Source: PALSA-612 sp963791225 (lineage in GTDB: Bacteria > Actinomycetota > Thermoleophilia > Gaiellales > Gaiellaceae). Taken from it: 64,000 nt of DNA. Location of the stretch: positions 1 through 64,000 of the forward strand of contig CAWBRV010000007.1 in assembly GCA_963791225.1 (NCBI GenBank), given 5' to 3'. Below are positions 42,620 to 50,400 of this stretch, in pieces; within the stretch, counting starts at the first letter, position 1, and the number at the start of each line of letters is the position of its first letter. The notes beneath the pieces were generated by a model, which was given only the letters and a program-made list of their open reading frames with translations, was not told where the DNA came from and searched no databases. The position numbers and the translations under genes were made by a program.

Positions 42620-42754
42620 GGTAGCTGCGGCGCCGCCTCGCCTCGCCGTGGATCCTGCCAGTTCGATGCTGGCCGAATGGCTAGGGCGGCCGCGCGGCCC
42701 CTGATGTATGAAGAACGTAGCTCCCTCGAACGGACCGGCTGCGGCCGAGGCGGG

Positions 42755-44251
42755 ATGAAAGCCAGGGAGCTCGACCTCCGACCGGACGAAGGATCGAATC
42801 TGACCGCATTCCAGGCCTCGGGCGCGTTCCCCTTCTTCGACTACTTCCGCGTTCCATACGAGCGCTTCGATCCGGACCCGCGAGACGCCTCGCCCAGCCC
42901 GTTCGAAGCGGTCCGGCCGGTGTCGGAGGGCGAGAGGGTGCTCTATTGGTGTCCCGCTGCCTCCGTCCGTCGAGCGCAGCGGCGTCCGTGCTTCGAGATC
43001 GCGTCGATCCCGATCGTCGGCACCGTTCTCGACGAAGCGGAAACGGAAAGCGCCCTGGATCGAATCGGGGGGACGTGGGAACCAACCGCGTCGATCCTCG
43101 GCGAGGGCGGCACCCGGATCGGGTCGGTCTGGACGGAGGCGGAAGGAAGTGTCCTCCTACCGTTCGACCCGGCCGAGGTCATGCGCCTCTGCTGGACCGA
43201 GGAGTACCTCGATCTGCTCGGCTCCCGCGTCGTCCGCCGGGTCCGTCGCTCGGCGCGGGCGGGCTACTACTCCGTGCGGCCACTTCTGCCGCGGAGCCTC
43301 CAGATCGCCCTGCGGCGCCGCTTCAGTGAGATGCAGGCGCGCACGACGATTCCGCGCTGGCCGATCGAGACCGCCCTACACGACTTCTACGAGCTCCTCT
43401 TCGACCTGCTGTGCGACGTCACCGCCGGGCCTGTTCCCGCGATTGCGTCCTGGCCGGACGAGCACGACTGGGCGTTCGTCCTCACGCACGACGTCGAGAA
43501 ACCGAGCGGTGTCGGGCGTATCCACCTACTCAAAGACGTCGAGCGGCGGCACTCGTACCGGTCGTCCTGGAACTTCGTACCGAGTCAGCACGGCGCCGGT
43601 CACGACGAGGCGTTTGCCGCGCTCCGCGCCGAGGGGTGCGAGATCGGCGTCCACGGGTGGCTCCACGACGGTCGAGACATCGCAAGGCTGCGCCGGCGAC
43701 TTCCGGGCATTCGCGACTACGGCGAGACGTGGCACGCTGTCGGCTTCCGCTCCCCGGCGACCCTGCGTGACTGGCAGGCAATGACGACGCTCGGCTTCGA
43801 GTACGACTCGTCCTACTCAGACACCGCTCCGTACGAGCCGCAGCCGGGCGGCTCCTGGTCGTGGCTCCCGTACTTCGTCGGCGACCTCGTCGAGTTGCCG
43901 ATCACGCTCACCCAGGATCACACGATTTTCGAGATTCTCGACCAGGAGGACGGTACGCTCTGGAACGAGAAGGCCGATCTGCTCCGCGAGCGCGGTGGGA
44001 TGGCGCTCGTGATCACGCACCCCGACTACGCGGACGACCCACGGCTGGTCGATGCCTACGAGGTGCTGCTCGAGCGCTTCTCCGACGACGCGACCGCATG
44101 GAAAGCGCTGCCGCGGGAAGTGGCTGAGTGGTGGCGCGCACGCGCCGCGTCGACGATCCGGCTCGAGGACGGAGAGTGGCGGGTGAGAGGGCCGGCGGAG
44201 CAGCGCGCGCGGGTCGAACTGCGCGGGGCGAGGGAGCCCGCGCCGGTATGA
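42755..44251 (+). CDS. Polysaccharide deacetylase-like protein with N-terminal extension
   Basis: 498 residues from ATG 42755 with GAGGCGGG upstream; ATG 42704 is an alternative. Residues 1-230 form an uncharacterised domain (FQASGAFPFFDYFRVPYERF). The C-terminal half is a NodB-like barrel: WAFVLTHDVEKPSG (H-D pair about 244-245 in place of the usual FDDG), VHGWLHDG (about 297, metal His), and FRSPATLRDW. The domain order differs from simple CE4 enzymes and the first motif is altered, so activity is uncertain. The next gene starts at its stop (ATGA), in a cassette with ATP-grasp and PAP2 genes. Confidence 0.7.
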   Translation: MKARELDLRPDEGSNLTAFQASGAFPFFDYFRVPYERFDPDPRDASPSPFEAVRPVSEGERVLYWCPAASVRRAQRRPCFEIASIPIVGTVLDEAETESALDRIGGTWEPTASILGEGGTRIGSVWTEAEGSVLLPFDPAEVMRLCWTEEYLDLLGSRVVRRVRRSARAGYYSVRPLLPRSLQIALRRRFSEMQARTTIPRWPIETALHDFYELLFDLLCDVTAGPVPAIASWPDEHDWAFVLTHDVEKPSGVGRIHLLKDVERRHSYRSSWNFVPSQHGAGHDEAFAALRAEGCEIGVHGWLHDGRDIARLRRRLPGIRDYGETWHAVGFRSPATLRDWQAMTTLGFEYDSSYSDTAPYEPQPGGSWSWLPYFVGDLVELPITLTQDHTIFEILDQEDGTLWNEKADLLRERGGMALVITHPDYADDPRLVDAYEVLLERFSDDATAWKALPREVAEWWRARAASTIRLEDGEWRVRGPAEQRARVELRGAREPAPV

Positions 44252-45486
44252 GCGTCGCCCGGTTGCCGGAAACGCCGGCGGAGCCGATACGCCGGTTGCC
44301 GTCGGCGACGGCCGGTGGGCTCGTTCTTGGCGGAGACCACCAGGGTCTCGGCATCGTCCGAAGCCTCGGTCGGCACGGGATTCCTGTCTGCGTCATCGAC
44401 GACGAGCCGTCGATCTCGCGCTTCTCTCGTTACACGACCCGCGCGCTGACGGTTCCAGCGCTGCGCGAGCCGGAACGCATTGCAGAGCTCGTCCTCGACG
44501 TCGCGCAGAAGGAGAGGCTGGAAGGCTGGGTCGTCTATCCAACCCGGGATGAGATGGTCGTGGCGCTGTCCATGTACCGGGACGAGCTGGCCGACATCCT
44601 GCGTGTGCCGACTCCCGCCTGGGAGACCGTCCGCCATGCCTCCGACAAGCGGCGCACGGCCGAGCTGGCGCAGCGTCTCGGGATTCCGACGCCGAGAACC
44701 TGGTCCGCTCGAACGGCCGAGGAGCTCGGCAGCCTCGACATCGTCTTTCCCGTGGCGCTCAAGCCGGCCATCAAGGAGCACTTCATCTACGAGACGAACG
44801 TCAAGGCAATCCGTGCCGACACGGCGCACGAGCTCGCGACCCTGTTCAGCAAGGTCTGCACGGTGATTCCGCCGGAGGAGGTCCTGATCCAGGAGCTCAT
44901 CCCCGGGGGAGGGGAGTGTCAGTTCAGCTACTGCACGCTGTTTAAGGACGGGCCGATCGCGACGATGCTCGTCCGTCGAACCCGCCAGCGACCGCCCGAC
45001 TTCGGCCGCTCCAGCACCTTCGTCGAGACGATCGACTTGCCCGAGATCGAGGAGCCCTCGGAGAGGCTGCTCAAGGCGATCGGGTACCACGGTCTCGCGG
45101 AGGTCGAGTACAAGCTCGACCGCCGAACGGGTGAGTACAAGCTGCTCGACATCAACCTACGCACGTGGGGCTACCACACGGTCGGTCCCCGCGCCGGGAC
45201 CGATTTTCCCTACCTGCTCTTTCGTGACCAGCTCGAGCAGCCGGTCACGCCCTGCCGCGCCGCCCCGGGCGTTTCCTGGATCCGGTTGTCGGGCGACCTG
45301 CCGACCTCGCTGCGCGAGGCCATGTCCGGTCGGCTGGCGTGGCGGTCACTCGCGCGGAGCCTGCTCTCCTTCGACTGCGAGTCCGTCTTCGCAAAGGACG
45401 ACGTTCGCCCGGCTCTGGCCGAGCTCAGCCTGCTGCCTCATCTTTACCGCACCCGTGCCGACCACGGTTGGCAGGCGGGCGGTTGA
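44248..45486 (+). CDS. ATP-grasp ligase (carboxylate-amine ligase type)
   Basis: 412 residues from ATG 44248. An N-terminal Rossmann-like part (LVLGGDHQGLGIVRSLGRHGIPVCVID) precedes the ATP-grasp core: VFPVALKPAIKEHF (ATP-binding Lys), LIQELIPGGG, and YKLLDINLRTWGYH (metal-binding Asp/Asn). ATP-grasp enzymes join a carboxylate to an amine through an acyl phosphate. In such loci they may attach an amino acid to a uronic acid (inference). Coupled at both ends by 4-nt overlaps (ATGA, TTGA). Confidence 0.8.
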   Translation: MSVARLPETPAEPIRRLPSATAGGLVLGGDHQGLGIVRSLGRHGIPVCVIDDEPSISRFSRYTTRALTVPALREPERIAELVLDVAQKERLEGWVVYPTRDEMVVALSMYRDELADILRVPTPAWETVRHASDKRRTAELAQRLGIPTPRTWSARTAEELGSLDIVFPVALKPAIKEHFIYETNVKAIRADTAHELATLFSKVCTVIPPEEVLIQELIPGGGECQFSYCTLFKDGPIATMLVRRTRQRPPDFGRSSTFVETIDLPEIEEPSERLLKAIGYHGLAEVEYKLDRRTGEYKLLDINLRTWGYHTVGPRAGTDFPYLLFRDQLEQPVTPCRAAPGVSWIRLSGDLPTSLREAMSGRLAWRSLARSLLSFDCESVFAKDDVRPALAELSLLPHLYRTRADHGWQAGG

Positions 45487-46244
45487 CGTCGGCGATTCGT
45501 ACGATCGATCCCGCCGGCAGCCGGCCCGCGGGCGACCCTGACCGCGGAGCCACCGTACGCCGTCGACTCGCGGTTCTCTGTCTCGGAACGGCGGCAGCGT
45601 TCGCCGCGTTGGCGATCCTGGTGGCCGCGGGGGCGCTGGACTGGCTGGACAGTTTCGGCGCGCAACACCTGATGCCGTTCCTCTCGACGGGCCACCACAG
45701 CTCCTCGTACCTCGGCCATGCCCTCGGCTTCAGCGGCAACGACGTCGGGGTGGGGCCGATTCTGCGGCTTCCAGCTGGCGCACTCCTCTCATCAGTGATG
45801 GTCGTACTCCTGGCAGCCGTGCTCTTCGTGCGGGGAGATCGCTCCTGGATCCTCTGGCTCGCCGCCTTCTGCGTCGGCAACGTCATCGAGGTTGGGTGCA
45901 AACTCGTAATCGCAAAGCCGACGCTGTACACGGTGTCCGGCGCCACGCTCGCGAGCGTTCCGCTTCAGTCGTCGTTCCCGAGCGGACATGCGCTCCGAGC
46001 AACGCTGCTGGGTGCGGTCGCGGTCGCCGTCTTCCCGAGACTGCTCTGGCCCGTGGTCGCGTGGGTCGCCGCCGTCCTGGCGACCGCCGAGCTGGACGGG
46101 ATCCACACGGTCTCCGACCTGACGGGCGGCGTCCTGCTTGCGGTCTTCCTCGTGCTCGCCGTGCTCTGGTCGGATCGAACGCTGCCGGACGGCCTGTGGA
46201 GCCCCTCCTGGCTCCGCCGAGCGTTCGCCGGCCGCGTCTCCTAG
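45483..46244 (+). CDS. PAP2-superfamily membrane phosphatase
   Basis: 253 residues from TTG 45483, overlapping the ATP-grasp stop as TTGA. About six hydrophobic segments. The three PAP2 motifs are recognisable: KLVIAKPTLY (K-x6-RP-like, with Arg replaced), SSFPSGHALR (PSGH) and DGIHTVSDLTGG (catalytic His). It dephosphorylates a lipid phosphate, probably undecaprenyl diphosphate or a lipid-linked intermediate. It completes the deacetylase-like/ATP-grasp/PAP2 unit and ends in a CTAG shared with the convergent gene. Confidence 0.75.
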   Translation: MTSAIRTIDPAGSRPAGDPDRGATVRRRLAVLCLGTAAAFAALAILVAAGALDWLDSFGAQHLMPFLSTGHHSSSYLGHALGFSGNDVGVGPILRLPAGALLSSVMVVLLAAVLFVRGDRSWILWLAAFCVGNVIEVGCKLVIAKPTLYTVSGATLASVPLQSSFPSGHALRATLLGAVAVAVFPRLLWPVVAWVAAVLATAELDGIHTVSDLTGGVLLAVFLVLAVLWSDRTLPDGLWSPSWLRRAFAGRVS

Positions 46245-47314
46245 CTGGCGGCCTTGCCTGGCCGCTCTTTGACAGCGCCGGCGCCGTTGTGTCCGTTCGC
46301 GCTCGTGCGCTCCTCGACTTGAGGCGGTCGGGCCACGTCGTCGACGCGCTCGAGCCAGGTCTGCCGCCACCAGGGGTAGATGGCCCGCGGGCAGAACCAG
46401 CGGCCGTAGCTGCAGTAGCTCGTGCAGACGACGTTCTCGAGAACAAAGCAGTCGCTCTTAAGCGTGACCAGGCGACCTGTACGATCGTCCACGAATCTCT
46501 CGACCTTCCGCGAGACCGAGTGAACCTCGTCGCAGTACGGAACCATTTCGTGGTCGAACCAGAGGCCTCGGTTCTTCGAAGCGGCATCGAGCGTCTCGGC
46601 GATCTCCTCCTTGGAGCGGATGCGCACGAGGTCTCCCGGCGCGATCTGTGCAGACGGCGGTAGGCCGCGGCTGCCCTCGCTGTGCGGCAGCGGCATCGGA
46701 TTCCAGAGGCCGAGCCTGCGGCGCACCTCCTCGACGACGATCCGCGACATGACGCGGACGAAGCGGACGATGCCCACGTTTCCGCAGGTGACTTCTCGGA
46801 CGAACGAGCGGACGTTCCACCAGCCGATCGGCTCCGTCGCTTTGAAGAATTCGGTCGCCTGGCACCGGTAGAGCTTCTCGCCGTCCATGAGCACCTGTGT
46901 CCCTGCACGTGTAAGCGCCTCGAGGTGTGCCCGTGCGCCGCCGGCCGTCGGGTCGGCGCTGCTCGCTGGTTCCGTCCTGCTCGTTACTCGCTCCAGCCAC
47001 GCCTCTTTCCAGTAGAGACGGCAGCCCGCCTGGCAACCGCTGTGGGCGAGGCCGTTGCACCTCAGATCGTCGAGTAGCACCGTCGCCGGCATCTGGCGGA
47101 CGCCGGTCTTGTGGATCGTGTCGCACGCCCGCTCGACGCGGGCGACGACCGTGTAGCGCCGGCCGACGTGCTTCAGCATCTCTGGCATGAACGGGACGCC
47201 TTCGAGCGAGCCGTCGGCATCCAGCGTGACGAGAATCTCCGCCGTCGATCGGACCTGGACGACGTCGCCGCGGCGCAGCGGCCGACCCGATCGGAATCGA
47301 ATCCGAGAACCCAT
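46241..47314 (-). CDS. Protein of unknown family with two copies of a Cys-rich module
   Basis: 357 residues from ATG 47314. Two related modules are visible. The first (about 12-115) begins RRGDVVQVRSTAEILVTLDADG and ends CNGLAHSGCQAGCRLYWKEAWLERV. The second (about 230-335) begins APGDLVRIRSKEEIAETLDAAS and ends CTSYCSYGRWFCP, then WWRQTWLERV. Each pairs a beta-rich start with a C-terminal cluster of three or four Cys before W-x3-WLERV, which suggests a bound metal or Fe-S site. The linker has further Cys. There is no signal peptide or membrane helix. I do not recognise a named family. It lies beside the PAP2 cassette. Confidence 0.6.
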   Translation of the reverse strand: MGSRIRFRSGRPLRRGDVVQVRSTAEILVTLDADGSLEGVPFMPEMLKHVGRRYTVVARVERACDTIHKTGVRQMPATVLLDDLRCNGLAHSGCQAGCRLYWKEAWLERVTSRTEPASSADPTAGGARAHLEALTRAGTQVLMDGEKLYRCQATEFFKATEPIGWWNVRSFVREVTCGNVGIVRFVRVMSRIVVEEVRRRLGLWNPMPLPHSEGSRGLPPSAQIAPGDLVRIRSKEEIAETLDAASKNRGLWFDHEMVPYCDEVHSVSRKVERFVDDRTGRLVTLKSDCFVLENVVCTSYCSYGRWFCPRAIYPWWRQTWLERVDDVARPPQVEERTSANGHNGAGAVKERPGKAAS

Positions 47315-47411
47315 GCTCGCATCGTGGGACGATCGGCACGAGCGGTCAATTCGACTAACGATCAGGATTCGAAACCCGTCCCTTTGGCTCAGCAACAGCG
47401 CCTAAAGGGGG

Positions 47412-47426
47412 GTTTGCCCAGCAAAC
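47412..47426 (-). terminator. Possible terminator hairpin after the giant surface-protein gene
   Basis: GTTTGC-3 nt-GCAAAC forms a perfect 6-bp stem about 25 bp past the stop at 47451 on the minus strand, followed there by CCCCCCTTTAGG. There is no run of T, so intrinsic termination would be weak. Confidence 0.3.
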
Positions 47427-47450
47427 GAAGCCGCGAGAGGCTGAGAAAGC

Positions 47451-50400
47451 CTAGGGGAGGAGCCCGTAAACCGCCAGCGTGCTCGTGGTGGCGACGAAGA
47501 CCTTGCCGTCGGCGACGACGGGGAGACTGAACTTCGACCAGGATTCGAGGACGTCGCGGGAGCCCGCTTGGTTGCTGTTGTACAGCTGGTTGACCAGGTT
47601 CGTCGCGTCGTACGCGTGGAGGACGCCCGGTGCGGTCCCGTTGGACTGCAACGTCCACACGATGCCGTTCGTCGCACCGTTTGCCGAGATCGACATCGTC
47701 CCGCCGCGTCCCGTGTAGACCTCGGACGTCTCGGATGTCGGCGTCGTCGTCAACAGCCCGTTGCTGAGGTGGAAGGCCTGGACATGGTCAGAAACTGGCG
47801 CGAAATAGACGTTGCCGTTGAAGTACGCCGGTGAGCTGAAGTTTCCGCCGTCCTCACCCCCCTGGGCGGTGAAGATATTGACGATCGACTGCACGATGTG
47901 ATCCGTGTTCGGGTCGTAGTGGCCCATGTTGTCGCGGTCGACGAGATAGATCGTTCCATTCTTGCCGGCGCTGACCATCTCGTGCGGGTGCGCTCCCGGC
48001 TGATCCGGCAGCAGGAGCACGCCGCCCGAACCGAGGTCCAGGTTGTCGGCGTCCAGTTGCGTCTGGACGCTCGGCGAAAACCAGTCGGTCACGGAACCGG
48101 CCGGCGTCATCCGGACAAACGCGTCGCCGTAATCCGACCCGCCGCTGGTCGCCGAGAGGCCGCCGTCGCCGGTGATGAAGTAGAGGCTGCCCGTTTGATC
48201 CGTGGCGAGCCCGTTCCCGTCCATCCAGATGCCGGCGTGCTCGTCGTTGGGAGTGCTGCAGAAGACGAGGGTCTGCTGCTGGACGTTCGACGCGTTGTAT
48301 CCCAGCACCCAGCCGTGGAAGGGGTCGTGGTCGCCGTGGCTCGAGAAAGCCATGTAGACCTTGCCGTTCGCAAACAGCAGGCCAGCACGCTGGTTTTCCC
48401 GCAGCGGATCGAACGCGAGCTGGCCGTTCACCGACCCGATCCCCGTGCCGGGCACGCTCGCCTGGATCACGACCGGACCGCCGAACTTCTCGGTGCCGGT
48501 GCCGATGTCGAGCGCGTGCAGCCGCTGCACGTAGTTGGTCTGCCCGCCGAGGACCTCCTTGGTCTTGACGACCACGTAGATCGTTCCCGTCGACGGGTCG
48601 ACCACGGGGGTGCTCGTAATGCCGATCTCGTTCGGGATGTCGACCGTCTCGCCCGTGTCGGCGGCCGGCACCGTCGTCACACCGGCGGCCGGGTTGATGA
48701 AGCTGTCCTGCCAGAGCGGGGGACTACCCGGGTTGTCTGCGTCCAACGCGTACAGGCTGTCGTGCTCGGTGGCGACAAAGACGACGTCATGGACGCCCTT
48801 GCCTGGGATGTTAACGCCCGGAACGTAAACCGGGGATGCGTACGTGAGACCGTCGAGCGCGAACGTGCCCACCTTCCCGAAGCTCTGCTGGTTGACGTTC
48901 GACGGGCTGAGCGCGGTCTCCGTCAGGTTCTGTCCGGTTCGCATCGCGTCGTCGTGGAACGTGAACACGCCGGGGTCGTGGGTGACGTAGACGGTGGCAC
49001 TCGCGGTCTGCGACTGGCCGTTGATCTTGGCCGTCACCGTGTGTGTGCCCACCGCGGCGGGCGGCGTGTAGAGGCCGCCGGCTGTGATCGTTCCCACGCT
49101 CGCGTTGCCGCCCGCCACGCCGTCGACGGACCAGGTGACGCTCCCGCTACCCGGCCCCTGCGCCGTGAACTGCTGCGTGCTCGTGAAGGTCACCGCCACC
49201 GCGCGCGGCGTCACGCTCAGCCCCGTGAACGCGCTCGCGACATTCGAGTAACCACCGGGCGAGGCGCCGTAGAGAGCGCGCACTCGATAGCTGTAGCTCG
49301 TCTGAGCCGTCAGATTCGTGTTGCTGAACGTCGTCGCCGCCGTCGTCCCGATCTGGACGAAGTTCGAGCACGTGGCGCCGACGCACCGCTCGATCGCATA
49401 GCTCGTGACCCCCGGCGTGGTCGGTGCCTGCCAGCTGAGGTTGACCTGAGTGCCGGACACGGCGCTGGCCGAGAGGTTGTTCGGCGCCGTCGCCGAGTTC
49501 ACCTCGGCGAGCATGTCCGAATAGACCTGCGTCTGGCTGAGCGCAGCGTTGTAGACACGGGCCTCGTCGATCGTGCCCTGGAAGTACTGGCCGTAGAGGT
49601 TGTCGCCGCCGATCTGCAACGGGTTGGTCGAGGTCGTGATGTTGCCGGTGGCCGCCTGGGTCGCCACGCGCGAGCCATTGATGTAGAGGCGGACGTTCGA
49701 ACCGTCGTACGTGACCGCTAGGAACGTCCACGCGCCGGCGGCCAGCGCCCCGGGTGCGGATGCCACCGAATTCGTACCACCGATCGTGCCGCCCCCGGCG
49801 GGCACGCTCGCGTTGCTCGACGTGGCCTCGAGGTAGTAATTGTCTTGGCCCTTGTAGATCACGTCGCGCCAGGCGCTCGAGACCGTGGACGGGTTGACCC
49901 AGGCCTCGAGCGTCATGCGGCTCGTCAGATCCAGAGACGGAGCGTCCGGCACGGTGATCCGCGCGCTGCCGTTGAAGACGAGCGCGTTGCCGTACTTGCC
50001 GGAGCTCGTCCAGGTGGCGCCGCTGATGGTGCCGTTGTTGTTGCCGGAGGAATCGGCCACGGTCGTTCCCGACCCCTCGTCGAACCCGTAGGCGGCGACG
50101 AGGCCAGCGGTTCCGGCTTGGGTGCTGGTGGTGGCGGTGTTGGAGTAGGGGCTGAGGTTGCCGGCGGCGTCGGTGGCGCGGACGCGGTAGCTGTAGCTGG
50201 TGTTGGGGGCGAGGCCGGTGTCGTTGTAGGTGGTTTGGGTGCTGGTGCCGATCTGGCTGAAGTTGCTGCAGCCGGCGCCTTGGCAGCGTTCGACGAGGTA
50301 GTTGGTGACGCCGACGTTGTCTTGTGAGGCTTGCCAGCCGAGGTTGATCTGGGTGCTGCCGGCGGCGGTGGCGGTCAGGGTGCTGGGCGCGGTCGGCGGT

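Noticed and set aside
41714..42703. Long N-terminal extension of the deacetylase-like gene
   Set aside because: It is antisense to the GT2 gene at 41696-42619 and has no domain resemblance; GAGGCGGG before ATG 42755 gives a better start.
47898..49721. 607-codon frame opposite the giant surface-protein gene
   Set aside because: Arg/Val/Asp-rich translation without motifs; typical antisense shadow in high-GC DNA.
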